Program-made: the position numbers and the translations under genes
In this document: positions 39,611 through 51,816 of the stretch, one piece after another
Layout: the number at the start of each line of letters is the position of its first letter
Numbering within the stretch: the first letter of the stretch is position 1
Source: Chara braunii
Lineage: Eukaryota; Streptophyta; Charophyceae; Charales; Characeae
Direction of reading: 5' to 3'
Assembly: GCA_003427395.1 (NCBI GenBank)
Contig: BFEA01000441.1
Location: 436,671-489,553 of the forward strand
DNA: 52,883 bases
Notes under the pieces: generated by a model
Database searches by the model: none
Told to the model about the DNA's origin: nothing
What the model saw: only the letters and a program-made list of their open reading frames with translations

Positions 39611-42600
39611 TCATGTGCGGAAATGCCATCCAGTGAGTATGGGGATCCAATGATTCCAGCATCCTGCAAATTTCCGTGAGAAGTTCTGCAAAGCATGGTC
39701 GAAATAGACATCAGGATAACCACGCAGCCATAACTCGTTCTTGAGGGTAAGAAGAAAGGGTAACTCCAGACCTGGGATAGTCGTGAAAGTACGAGCCCTA
39801 TGAAGAAAGGAACAGATGACAGCGAGCTTCTGCTGCTTACTCGAGAAGGAGTGAAAATCCTGAATGCTTTGGAAAATCAAAGGCTTATTGACACCCACTC
39901 GCTGGTTCTTGTGGGTGGCCACACAAATCAAACGACAAGGATTGTTCGTAATCTTCAATACGCAGCCGATGAAATCCCATTCCTGACAAACGTTAGTCTG
40001 CTCCTGTGTAAGTCCTTTGTTGTAGCAATTCCTGAAGCAATCCATGACGTGCTCAGCCTTGGCCCTCGACCCCTCATCAGAGCAATGATATTTCACAAAG
40101 ACAGACACGTCATCCACAATTCTACATCCCGTGATCAACAATCTCTCTGCTTTCATAGTCGTCAGAAATTGAAACTCATCATATGCACAGAGCAAGCATG
40201 CGAGTGCCGGACTCGTTGCTTTCCCCATTGGAATGCCAACGACCTGCCGCATCAAAACACCAGAAACCATCACAAACGTATTCTCCAATTCAAAAAGAAC
40301 AAAACGCAAAATCTTAGCAAAGCTGATACGTATCCAACCTTCTTCACTCTTGCCCCTTGTCAGCCTTACCATCTTCCCATGCAAACGAACCATCACTCCA
40401 AGAAAGCCCCGACTCTTCCAATAGTCCATCACCCACTGAAGAGAATGAAGAATGGAAGAATGAGGCAAATTTGCGAACATCTCTTTGATGTCAAAAGAGC
40501 CACCCACCAATGAATGCTCCTGGTCAAGCTTCGAGTTAATACCATCAATGCACTTAATGGCGTCGGTCGTGTGCCATTGATTGAAGTGCGTCACATCCGG
40601 CAGACTCCACAACATGTGGTTGACAGCTCGTGCTACCCGCTTGCTTGCGGTGACCGATCCTTCACCATGCGACGAACAAATTGGCCGCCAGCGCGTCACG
40701 TCCTTGTGTTTAGGCAGGCAATATGCCCTGCCAAACTTGCCATTGTTGTCCCAACGCCCAATATCCTTGAACTTACCATCATCATACACCGACTTGCATC
40801 GTTGAAGTGTCAATTCTTCTGTCCCAGAAACAGTTAGAAAAGACTGGCCATCGTGGAACAACTTGTGCATACCCTCGCCATACACAGACGGACAACAAAC
40901 AAAAGTCTCACCTGAGTTGTGATCTAACAGGGTACGTACCAAACCATCAAGCCTATGTACACACTCACGTACACGGCTAGCCGAAGAATCAAGATCCACA
41001 AAGGAAGGAAGAGGAGAAGGGAGAGAAGCAGAGAAAGAAGAAGAAGAAGAGGAGGAGAAAGAAACGGACGGATATAAGAAAGGGAGAGAAACCGACGAGG
41101 ATGAGGAAGAGGAGCTAGCAGATGATGCGACACCAGTGATACACGATCGAAGAAGATCAGGTTGGAGCAAGTCACATCGGACAGCAGGCAGGGAACAAAC
41201 AGAAAGGAAGGAAGCACGAATCTGGTCCAGCAAACTACCAATGGGATTGTCAGAAGCGGGGCGCAAAACATTCTTAGAGTTACGCATAATTGTCGAAAAA
41301 CCATCAACGGAGCTAATGCGAAATGACACGTGTCCATCGACACGTGGGAAAGATGCATCAACACAGTCACATGTACAGCAAAAATCTCCCCCCCCAGCGT
41401 ATCTGCGAAAGTTGTGCAAGAGATCTCCCACGGTTTCATTCCTACACCACACAACACGGAGACGACGAACCAACATGTTCTTCCAAGCAGGGTCAATGTC
41501 GAGAGAATTGATAAAAAATGCGCAAACCTTGCGAATAGCCGCCTTACAATATCTGTCATCAAAGACAATCCTGCATACCAAACGCTGCCTGATTCGAATA
41601 CCGAACTGCTGCGAGATAACTTTAGACAAAATGATCCACAATCTGCTACGGGTGCGCTTGTCCCCAAAACTTCGTACGGTAGAAAAGGCGTACGCCAACT
41701 GACCAAACTCCCAATTTTTCAATTCGACACGAGTGGGAGGATGACTCAGCAGCGGCTTCAAACGCGGCTTGAGGGCCAGAGAGCGACTGCAGAAAGGAAC
41801 AAGAGGGTCGAATACGAGAACCACGCCATCTGCCAACCATCCTTTAGAATTCCGAAGAAGGTCGCTCCCGTATTTACATGTCACTACAGAGGGACCGTAA
41901 CAACGCTTGATAACCTTCCACTTGTCAACTAACAAAGGTCCTCCGCGACAAACTACCACAACATGGTCGATAGACGTGTCGCGACAATGATTCAAAATAC
42001 GCAGAAGGCTGGTAGACTGAATTCCACAAGAGGAATCAAAGGAAAGTAGTGAAGTCGACGAACTGACAGACCCTTTGCTTAAACCCGACAGCTGCTTCCT
42101 CCTCCGTCTTAACCTCTCCCTCTTTCCCAATTGCTTCTTCTTTGACTGTCGGGCTTTATCACGAGAGTTAAGTGATGAAGAGAAGAAACGGATATAAAAT
42201 CGTTCCGTATCTGCAAGGTCCTCTTCGGAACAAACACAAATCGGAACCGCGACATACTTGCCTACCCCAAAATGTCGTAACCAGCAATACAATCGCTCGT
42301 TCCTCCTGCTCTTGCCGATAGCGGATTGATTGCATGCCCTGTAGACATGCTCAGACCATCGAACGCCCAGACTTCGACGCGTGCTACCGATATACAAGTG
42401 ACGACACCAGGGGGACACCAACGCGTATACCAAAGGTCCATCCGTACAACGACCGGACAACCACCAACTGAGAATAACAACAGACAATTTGCGAGCCCAA
42501 GGTACGGCACCAGATAAGATTAGAGCCACCACAGCAAGACGGAAAAGCGAGTCAACGGAGTTACATCTCAGATTACAGATGGAAGAGGAACAGAAAAGAG

Positions 42601-42612
42601 AACATGCACTAG
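39611..42612 (-). CDS. Penelope-like retroelement protein with N-terminal GIY-YIG nuclease and C-terminal reverse transcriptase
   Basis: One frame on the minus strand is open for about 1000 codons; residues are numbered from the GTG at 42634. GIY-YIG endonuclease: VYALV (Tyr70), LYIGST (Tyr81), RWSEH (92-96), ERFYIRF (Glu144), SLNSR (Asn156), so the catalytic set is present. A basic linker (160-182) and a Cys-rich FCCTCDC (418-424) follow. RT: AYCLPKHKDVTRWRPICSS (637-655), SFDIKEMFANLP (Asp715), VGIPMGKATSPALAC (799-813), RIVDDVSVF (Asp841-Asp842) and WDFIGCVLKI (886-895). These match Penelope-type RT. The nuclease usually sits C-terminal; the permuted order is that of the Chlamys/Naiad group. 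No ATG occurs before residue 387, so the start is likely supplied by the exon at 42684-42813. No internal stops: possibly a young or active copy. Confidence 0.85.
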
Positions 42613-42683
42613 CTAAAGAAAAAAGGCGGGTCACGCTCGGGAAGGATACTACGAATCAGTGGAGTCCCTTCCTCCGCCCTTAC

Positions 42684-42813
42684 TGCCGTTGCCAACAACA
42701 TCTTCCGAAATTTCCTGAACATCGGCTTTCTTCCCGAAGGCACGTTCAACCCGTTTCTCGATAATATTGGAAATCGTTTTCGGTATCGTGCTGTACTTTA
42801 TACCTTCTTTCAT
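42684..42813 (-). CDS. Probable first exon of the Penelope-like element
   Basis: ATG at 42813 opens a frame encoding KEGIKYSTIPKTISNIIEKR, ending ...EDVVGNG before a stop at 42649. GTAAGG at 42683-42678 can act as donor. CCTTTTTTCTTTAG ending at 42613 is a strong acceptor. Splicing out 71 bases (42683-42613) joins the exons in phase 1 (A + CT = Thr) and carries the frame into the Penelope ORF without a stop. The frame is also open upstream of the ATG, to 42951. Penelope-like elements are known to carry introns. No transcript evidence is available. Confidence 0.5.
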
Positions 42814-42839
42814 GCAGATAGCAATCAACGACCCACTGC

Positions 42840-44210
42840 AGAACCCCCCACCTGCTAGGCCACAGGGCAAAGCGACCCGCCCCGGCTCCGGCCAGCATCG
42901 ATTAGACACCAACTCCCCAAAAGACACTGGAGTTTTTTCCACCCTCCACAACTTCTCAGATCTCTCTACCAGGTCTCATGCCCTTGTACAGGTTGAGTTA
43001 CAGGGCAGCACAACCAAGCCCCAACAGTGACCAGCGCCGTTCTGGCCTCGTCTATCTGCAAACCACTGGGACTCAAGACTAAGGCAAATACCAGTCAAAC
43101 CACCAATCAGCACCATAGTTGTAGATCACATCATTCATCTCCTTCTTTTTTAGAGAACTATTAAAGGAGTTCAGGAAAATTTAGGAAAGCCATGGATAAC
43201 TGTTGACCAATTGCTAGGCTACTCAAGCAGTAATTACTAAGTAAAAAAGGAGAGCCTTAAAAGTCCTTCGAATGCTCAGAACCCCTGGAATCCCTAACAA
43301 AACCCTCTAAAATTATCTAACACTGTCTTATTCCCCGTCGAGCTCTCCCAGACCTCATGCCCGCACCCTACTAGGTTACAGGGCAACACCACTCACCCCG
43401 GCTCCGGCCAGCGTCGTCCCGACAATAACCTTTGGTTTTCCCTTGGAATGCCCACCCCAAAGCATCCCTTGATCTCTCTACTAGGCCTCACGCTCCTGCT
43501 ATCAACAGGTTACAGAGCAACTCCCCAGCACCGGCTAACGTCATTCTGACGTCGCAGAACCGCAAATCCATTAATATAACAATATCAAAGAAGCCTAAAG
43601 TGAATTGCAAGAAGTACCCAGAATCCTAAAGCATTCTCAAGACCACCAAAAGCAACCGAGAGTCAACAAAATTGAGAACCGATTAGGATAATTTGGAACC
43701 CGATATAATCAAAAGCAAGTTACCCCACTTCTATTCAACCGACCATCCTATAGCTGCCTTAACCCACCTATCCTCGATACCAAGCTCTACCAGGCCTCAC
43801 GCCCCCAGCCGCTGGGTTACAGGGCGACACGACCTACCCGAGCTCTGACTCGCGTCGTCTTAGTACCAACTCGCAGTTAGCCAATGGATTAACTTCAACC
43901 CTCGACAATTCTCGAGATCTCTCTACCATGCCTCAAACCCCCACATAACTCAGGTTACAAGGCAGCGCAACCAAACCCCAACTCCGACCAACGTCGTTCT
44001 GGCGTCGACCAACCTTGAACTCGTGGATATGATGGTGAACCCCGTCGTAGGACGATCCACTGAATCCACCACCCCAACCAAGGTTTCAAAATATTCGGCT
44101 CCCCTCGTGCACTGGTCGTGCTTGACATACCCAGACCACCTAAACCTTTCCACTAATCTCCACTCCAGCAAGACTTATAACGGCGGAGCCCCCTCGTGAA
44201 CAAGACACGT
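42840..44210. repeat. Array of dispersed repeat family C
   Basis: About six copies of a 90-100 base motif containing GATCTCTCTACNAGGCCTCA, a short variable part, GGTTACAGGGCA and GCTCCGGCCAGCGTCGTTCT. Starts are near 42845, 42956, 43340, 43470, 43775 and 43917. Further copies lie at 35380, 35910 and 46905. Spacing is irregular (100-430). They may be LTR or SINE heads. No coding sequence. Confidence 0.65.
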
Positions 44211-44299
44211 CATATCCTTCCAACTACTAACCTCACTTAACAAAAAGACACTCACCCCTACCTATGCGACCCCAACATGGAGGGGTAAGCTGGAGGGAA

Positions 44300-44910
44300 A
44301 AAAAAAAAAAACACTATCCAAATCCAAGTATATCAAACATGATCAATGCAAAACAAGGTACTAGAATAAAACTCTGCAGAGACGAAATTTCGACACTTAC
44401 GAATTTAGGGTTTTCAACTCGATTATAAGATCAATATCCATACACAGAATTGTTTCAGGAAAAAACAAAACTTAGATAAAAAACAAGATTCTACTATTTG
44501 AAATCGCAGATTATGACATCAGAAATACAAAACATCAAATTGTGCAACAAGAATTTGGACAACAAGATTATGAGATTAATTTTGATGTCCAAATAGACTT
44601 ACGAATCTTACAACTGTGGTTTTCAAATCCAAAGATACAAAAAGTAGCTGAGAAAATTTACCAGATGTTATAATCTGAAAACCTGTATAGCATCGTGTTC
44701 GGGTTCGGTGACCGAACCAGAACGTTCGGGACCGAACGCGAACGAGCGCCGAAACTCTCCGAACGTGAACATATAAAAAAAAAAGAAAAAACAATTACTC
44801 CAAAAAATCTGAAAAAAAATATATGGTATGTAAAATAATAATGCAAACAATTTTTGCCTTGGAGGTTTGGTCAAATTCGTAACCAAACTCGAGTTAAAAA
44901 TTAAAAACCG

Positions 44911-44956
<46 letters not shown>

Positions 44957-45370
44957 TAATATGTTCGGCCGAACGCGTTCGGGTGGCGTTCGACTGAACA
45001 CATGTTCGGACATTCGGAAAAGCTCCGAACATGTTCGGTGTGCTAAACAACTGAAAACTAATTTAGATGGTCATATGAGTACGTAACAAATTAGTCGATT
45101 ATAAACTTTGACCATCAATCTTGGAAAAAAAAAAGTTATGAATTGAGAATCAGATAAAAATCAGATTTAGGAAAAAAAAAAGTTATGAATTGAGAATCAG
45201 ACAAAAATCAGATTTACAGATCATTCGTCGAATATTGAAATCGACAACATTCAATTCACCATCCAAGAACACATCAGGAAATAGACTAGGTTTCGATATA
45301 CAAAACACTAATGAGACATCCCTAACCATCAAATCATGTATCGGACGAGTACTTAGGGTTAAATTCTGAA
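44300..45370. other. A/T-rich stretch with (TA)n and GTTCGG/CCGAAC clusters
   Basis: (TA)n at 44915-44952. GTTCGG and CCGAAC strings are dense at 44697-44770 and 44963-45040. A tandem duplication of about 47 bases (GAAAAAAAAAAGTTATGAAT start) lies at 45123-45218. No gene. Confidence 0.6.
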
Positions 45371-45984
45371 TAAATGTTGCACTCAGTAGCTACGTGACGC
45401 CGCCTTGAACTTCACCTAAAGTCACCAATCACCCATCACGCACCGCTCCGCTCCCGTAGTCCCCTTCTCCAGCTGTCCAACCGCTGTCCAGACCACACTC
45501 AACCCCTGCCTCTTCCTATAGAAGGAACCTCTCCTCCTCCCCATTGTCGATGCTAGTATAGCCCTACGACAAAGTGCACCAACCAGAAGAGACTAGTGGG
45601 ACGCCCCCGCCTCCCGGTTACTCCCCGAACGAGGTTGCGTTGTGAATGACCATGTCAATCCCGTCAACACAGCTTCACAAAGAATTCAGTCCAAATCTAA
45701 CGACCCATGACAGCAAAAAAACGGAGAAGCGAGAGACAGAGATCACATAAGACAGAAAGAGTGGCATCATAACCCTATGCCACATGGCACCCCCCCCGGC
45801 TACTCAAACCACACGCCCCGCCTGTTTCCACCCATTGTGCCATCGCCACACACGATATTGACCCAATGTGCCCTCGTGAAAGCACCATCGCAGCTTTGCG
45901 CCTCAACGCGCGTTAGTGCACCCGTCGTTTCGGCCTAGGCGGGCGCAACGGTCCCCGCAGCGCTGCGCCTCTTATCCATTATGC
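45371..45984. other. No gene recognised
   Basis: Mixed, C-rich sequence without coding or repeat structure that I can name. Confidence 0.35.
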
Positions 45985-46200
45985 TCCTTTGCAGCATAAA
46001 CCCAGACCGATCTTGGAAAATGAGGTGGTGCATGTGTGGAAGCAGCCGGTTGGTGAGGGCTTTGAAGACCATCTTATATGGGAGGGGAAGGAGTGTGATC
46101 GGACAGTAGTTTCGAAGATCTTCCTTATCCCTTTTCTTATATAGCAGTGTGGTTACTCCTTGACTAATCAGGCCCCCGAAGGTTCCTTCTTCTGAAGTGC
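45985..46200 (-). pseudogene. LINE reverse transcriptase fragment
   Basis: Minus strand: GLISQGVTTLLYKKRDKEDL, RNYCPITLLPLPYKMVFKAL, TNRLLPHMHH.IFQDRSGFM. It aligns with the RT of the plus-strand LINE (VGQGVLTLLYKKRERTNIRN, YRPITLLTVVYKMIAKTLAN). Short 5'- and 3'-truncated relic. Confidence 0.8.
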
Positions 46201-46559
46201 ATTCACATAGGTCTCAATGCTCCCTTGAAAGGTGTCCCAATGTTGGAGCTAGAACTCCTCGGGAAAAAAGTCCAATCCTGGGGTCTTTTCGTCCTCCATT
46301 CCTTTCAAGGCTTATAGCAGTTCGTCTATGGTTAACGACTCTTCTAGCCACCATCTTTGTTGTGATTACAACATTGTTGGGAGGTGTTGGAGCATCATGT
46401 CTCGTGCTAAGGCCACGTGTTGGGGCCCCCATCGGACCGACTCTGAGGTATATTACAAGAATTGTGTCACACCGTTGCGTTGAACTAGTTCAACAGTGCA
46501 TGTGGGACTTGGCCCCGGGCATCCGTAATATGTCCCTTACCAAATAATGGTTTGTGTAG

Positions 46560-46755
46560 TATTTTCTTTTTTTCTTTTTTTCTTTTTATTCTTTGTAAAC
46601 ACGCTCCAGTCTATTCGTGGGGAGCATCACGTGATGGGAACTGGGCCCAGCGTCCCTTATATTAATGAGAATACAATAATGAAAGTTGATGATGATTCGA
46701 TGATTTGATGATGGTTTGACGAATGATTGAATGATGATTTGGATGATTAGGAGTG
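46560..46755 (-). mobile_element. SINE-like element (family D)
   Basis: TTTCTTT-rich left end, ACGCTCCAGTCTATTCGTGG, hairpin GATGGG-AACTGGG-CCCAGC (46633-46651, one mismatch), then GTCCCTTATA and GATGATTTGATGATGG repeats. Confidence 0.7.
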
Positions 46756-46904
46756 TAAGCCTAGCTTAAGATGTGCCAGATCATAACTGTACTTCTGTCT
46801 AATCCCTCATTCTACATATCCCTATCAACCCCCCAGGGTAAATCCAAACAAAGTTATACTGCCTATTCAGCCAAGTACATACTCGGTCTCACCCTCCCAA
46901 TCAG

Positions 46905-47040
46905 CCTAGGTTACAGGGCAGCGCTGCCCACCCCAGCTCCAACCACTGTTGACGTGGTAGTAGCCCTTGGTCAGACACTGGATTTCCTTCCATCCTCGGA
47001 AATCCCCAGATCTCTCTATAAGGCCCCCGCCGGGCTCCAA
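46905..47040. repeat. Family C repeat
   Basis: GGTTACAGGGCAGCGCTGCC and CAGATCTCTCTATAAGGCCC mark a copy of family C, directly abutting the LINE start at 47041. Confidence 0.6.
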
Positions 47041-50000
47041 AGTAGAGATGCTTAACTGGGATGCAAACCAAGAAGAGGGTAGGTGGATCTATCTACTGGC
47101 GATGTTGGAAGTCGAAGTGGTAAGCATCTTAAATGTATATGCCCCCAATGAACCGATGGCGCGTCAAACCTTTTTGAGTTCCTTCAACCAGACTATCGAT
47201 AGGCATCCCCACAATTTTGGTAGGGGACTTCAATGCAGCGCCGGATCGATGGCTGGACAGATGGAAAATCCCCGCTCCTTGCCCAATTTATGTCGAGATC
47301 GACGAGAGGCTTATTGCGGAACTGTCTCAATCTCTCAACCTCTTCGATACCTTCGCAGACAATTCCCCGTTGACCGTCGATTCACCTATTTCCGTAAGAA
47401 GAGCACAGAAAAGGCATCTAAATCCCGAATAGATCTAATACTTGTCTCATAGGAACTTCAAGGGGCGCTTCAGATAGCTGAGATCTTCCCTTGCAGCCCC
47501 TACCCGGGTCTGGACCATGTGATGTGCGTGGCGATCTTCTCCTTCAGGAAAAAAAACGGATCGGGGTAGTGGGTTTTACAAGCTAAATATATCTCTCATG
47601 ACTATCGATCGCTTCAGGACCTGCCTCGATGAGGTATGGTCCTTCTGGCAGGAACAAAAAGGCCAATTCCAAGACAAAACGGTATGGTTCAACAACGGCT
47701 TGGCTTTCCAGGGCCGAAAAGTGCAATGAATACTCAAAGCTCCTCGCGACACGTCGTCATGCTGAAGAATCAAACCTACAACATCAACTGCTACACATGC
47801 AACAACAGGAAACTGAGTCAGAGAACCATCCAGGCTATAGAGGCCCGCCTTGTAGACTATATGGAATATAGATGGCAAGGCGTGAGGATTCGAGGTAAAC
47901 TCTCCAAACACAACATGGAAGGAACCATGGATGCAAGGTTCTTTGCCATGGCCAAGGCTAAGTTAGGAAGAACGGTAATCGAAGCTTTAGAGGACCCCAA
48001 AGAGAAGCAAGGTCCTTTGTACACGTCCGCAGTTGCCTGCACAAAAATAGCAAGGGAATTATATCAAACCTTATTCACATCAGAGTGTGGGAATCAACCG
48101 ATCCCTCAGAGAATGGAGGAGATCGACGGCTTCCTACGACCGCTCAATAGAACTCTTACGGAACAGCAAAGAGAAATTTTAGATAAACCCTTATCAAAGG
48201 AGGAAGTATGGACAACATTAATACAAACGGAAGACGAAAAAACTCCGGGTATAGATGGTCTGCCCAAATAATTTTGGGTGTCAATGTGGCCAACCATATC
48301 ACTAGATCTCATGAAATATTACCAGGAGGATTGGGCCTCAGGACATACCGGGGAGTTGGTGGGGCAAGGAGTGTTGACACTCCTCTACAAAAAAAGGGAA
48401 AGAACTAATATCAGAAATTACAGACCAATCACCCTGCTTACGGTGGTCTACAAGATGATAGCAAAAACACTGGCCAATCGTATGGCCCCAATAATGTCGG
48501 ACATCATCCACCCAGACCAAACAGGTTTTATACAAGGCAGAAACATCCAAGATAACATCCTCTTAGTAAACGAGATGATTAAACTATCCAGACAATTAAA
48601 AAAAATGCAACAATCAATCTTCATTGACTTCGAAAAAACATACGATCACGTGGACTGGGTTTTTCTAGATAAGTGTCTGGAAAAGCTCAATTTTGGACCG
48701 GACTTTAGGCGATGGATAAAGATTCTGCATTCTAGTGCAACAACCAGGGTTATGGTAAATGGCAACCTGACCCCCGCCATCAACCTTCAAAGATTGGTCA
48801 GACAAGGGGACCCCACAGCCCCTTATCTTTTTGTAATAATCATGGAAGCACTGGCTACTAATTTGAGAACCCACAAGGATATCAGAAGAATCCAAGTATC
48901 TGCAATCCCCAATGAAGCTATCCCGGTCTGCTCATTGTTTGCAGACGACTTGACCCTAATGGTGGATACCTCCAAGGAATCAATGGAGGTGGTGCAACAC
49001 ATGATGGACCGTTTCTGCAAACTGTCAGACATAAGAGTGAACTGGGGAAACAAAACCCAAGGGTGGTGGATCCACCATCAGGGAGTGAGACCTCCAGAGC
49101 AACCCAAACTTAAATGGCTCCCGAAGGAAGCACCCATCAGAGTGCTGGGAATATCAATGACGACGGAGGGTAGGTCATCCATCAACAACGAATGACTAAT
49201 AGACCCGTCTCTCGCAAAAATGACACTCTGAAAAAATAAACACACCTCAGTGTTTGAACGCTCCCTAATAATCAATAATGTAGTGCTGACCTCGCTATGA
49301 AACAAGTCAGCAATCTGGGCATTAGACAAACACGCCCTGCGTCCACTACAGCGGCAGATAACAGCCTTCATGTGGAGGAGTGACCACGAGAAACATAACG
49401 TGATTAATCGAGTGGCATGTAATTCAATAATCCAATCCAAAACCAAAGGGGGTCTTGGGATCATTGACCCACTAGTACAGACTAAGGCACTGGCAATACA
49501 ATGGATTAAACGCCTGATCCTTAATCCTGATATCCCCTGGAAAGGGCTAGCCCTAGAACAAATATCCCGATTGGCACCCCAAACATTGGAAGGGAGTGAC
49601 CCGAGGATATGGTTGGAAAACAGGGATTGGCCCATCCCAAGAACAAGAAAGGTGCGACGGGACTCCGACCAGCACACCCCCAGACAAGCAGCAATGGCGG
49701 ATCTGCGCAATGACCCGTTCTGACCCTCTATCCTTAAAACATGGAGGAGCCTCCCTCTGCCGGATAAAAATGCACCGAACAGATGGGAGGAAGTAGCGAG
49801 GCAACCCCTTTTTGACAACAGATGGGTGGTAGACTCAAGGGGACAAACACTCCATTGCATGGCCTCTCCTTGGCAAGGATGGATCAAACGAGCGATACTG
49901 AGGGTAAAAGACATATGAGACACGGAGAAAAAAGATTGGATAGGTCCCGACCAGCTACGGGAGCACCTAAGGTACTGCCACCGGCCACAGGAAGCCCTAG

Positions 50001-51167
50001 AGGCGATTGTGGAAAGGATCCCCTTACATTGGTGGAAAATCCTTCACAAAGGCCCTACCTTGCAAGAATCAGATTGGGTGGCAGTGAGGGGGAGAAAGGA
50101 GAGATAGGCAGGGTGGCCTGCTGCTCCCCGGATGGAACAGTGGAAGTAAATATTTTCCAAGTAGGACGGGACAACACAATCCAAAGAAGCAATCAGGATG
50201 TAACTATCGAATGCTACAAAGAAGGGTTGTTCAGAATCATAGTGCTCGAGGACAAGGAACAATACATACCCTTCCAACCTGACTCTTCAATCCAGCATCT
50301 GGCTTTGGACCCGTTGGAATGGACATGAACAACCCACGTTGGGAAAGGAAGGAAATGCACTAAGACATTATACGGCCTATCAGTCAAGTCGACTTACAGG
50401 CTGCTGAGACCGACAATAAACCTTAGAGATCAAGTAGAGGAACGCTGGAGGAACCACTTAAAAGTCAGCAAGGAAGAACTAAGACCAATTAAGTGGTTTA
50501 AGATGGCCAAAGCGAGACTGGCCAAAATCGCCCCACTCCAATGGCAGCTTGAACACCGCTGTCTACCGACCAACAACTGGCTGATAGACAGAACATCCTT
50601 GGAACAGAGAGGATGCGCCCTTCCCTGATGCAGGTTGTGCATTAACTCGTTTCCGTCCAGGAAACGACCGAAGATAATTGAGCACATCTTTTTACAATGT
50701 CCGGGTGCGCTCTGGCTGTGGAGATGGTGGGACAAAATTTGTTAACAGCTAGAAACAAAAGACCCGTGGCCTTGGGGCTGGAAGGCGATATTGTTTGAAA
50801 CTTGGCCTAAAACCCACGCCGAGCAGCACGACGAGTTTACAGACAACATGTTCAAAATAGGACGAAGGGCGGTTCTCTGGGCACTCTGGAGACGGCGTTG
50901 TACCTTTGAAATGGAGGGAGCCAGATTAGAAGGGTATGAGCTCATGGAAAGTATACAACAACAAATTCAAACAAAAATTGTTGCGAAGTGGGAGGAGGTC
51001 AAAACACGGATCAGATTCTTGGACGGGCAAAAAGACATCCAACAAAAAATAATGGAATTCAGCTCAAACTGGCTTGGGGGACCTGATGGGGGGAGGATAG
51101 GGAAGGTAGAATGGAAAGGGGGATTTTTAGAATTAGTGGAGGACCAGAGGAGAACGAAGATAGTAAG

Positions 51168-51170
<3 letters not shown>
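47041..51170 (+). pseudogene. LINE (L1-type) ORF2 with stops and frameshifts, 5'-truncated
   Basis: Order: remains of the endonuclease (VVSILNVYAPNEPMARQTFL, then in another frame VGDFNAAPDRWLDRW and RIDLILVS, to 47450); a linker frame 47636-48271 ending KTPGIDGLPK and a TAA where GLPKEFW is expected; RT frame 48278-49195 with YRPITLLTVVYKMIAKTLAN, IDFEKTYDHVDW, RQGDPTAPYLF and the catalytic FADD (residues 221-224). Then come a connector with several stops, SEGEKGEIGRV...LEDKEQYIPF (to 50328), and the zinc-binding region RCLPTNNWLIDRTSLEQRGC ... EHIFLQCPGALWLWRWWD (50560-50740), with C-terminal helices ending near 51165. ORF2 would nick DNA and copy its RNA in place. Numerous stops make this copy dead. 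No ORF1 is seen. Confidence 0.85.
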
Positions 51171-51204
<34 letters not shown>

Positions 51205-51325
51205 CCCCTTTCAGTGTTTGTGTTGCTGATAAGAGAAGACAACACTACCACCGGAGGAGAGGCTCCATCTATTGGTGGGGAGCATCACCTGCTGGAAATC
51301 GAGTCCAGCGTCCCATTTCACATGA
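51171..51325 (-). mobile_element. SINE-like element (family B, short) at the LINE 3' end
   Basis: Poly(T) 51172-51200, then GGCTCCATCTATTGGTGGGG and hairpin GCTGGA-AATCGAG-TCCAGC (51291-51309). It lies directly after the last LINE codons. Confidence 0.75.
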
Positions 51326-51370
51326 AAGGAATGATTTGGAATATCCTGGGTATGAGTGAGTGGCCGTGGA

Positions 51371-51710
51371 TCCTGCCAGCATTGATTACCCTGCAAAATC
51401 AGGGGATTGACTGAGCAGGCTTATGTGTAAAAACCAGAAACATCTTGTGAGTTGTCTGCCAGCATTGATTGCCCTGCAGAGCAGGGGATTAACTGAGCAG
51501 ACCTGTGTAGGTTTGAGAAGCAAATGTTGCCTTTGTATCTCTTCCCCCTCAAAGGGGAGGAGGCTAGATTGGAATTTTAAGGACTGATACTGTCACCAGC
51601 TGTCTGGTGCAAAGCCCACCTGCTGACTGCCAATGCCGGTTGTTCCCGTGGTGATACTGTCACCGGCTGCTTACTCCATCTCCCACCTACTGACTGCCCA
51701 TAGCGGCCGA
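51371..51710 (+). repeat. Two short tandem duplications after the LINE
   Basis: CTGCCAGCATTGATTRCCCT...CAGGGGATTRACTGAGCAG occurs at 51373 and 51457. TGATACTGTCACCRGCTG occurs at 51585 and 51653. A reverse-complement copy of the first lies at 52822-52868. Confidence 0.8.
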
Positions 51711-51816
51711 TCTTTTTTATTTTTTTTTTGCGAGGTCCTCCCCAGGGGGCACTGAGGAGGGGTTCTTCGAGGGTGTCAGTGGAGGGTAAGAGGGAAAATT
51801 GAGAGGGTTACGAGGA

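Noticed and set aside
39800-41932. Plus-strand ORFs over the Penelope-like element (237, 188 and 200 codons)
   Set aside because: Antisense shadows of the RT and nuclease frame; no family features.
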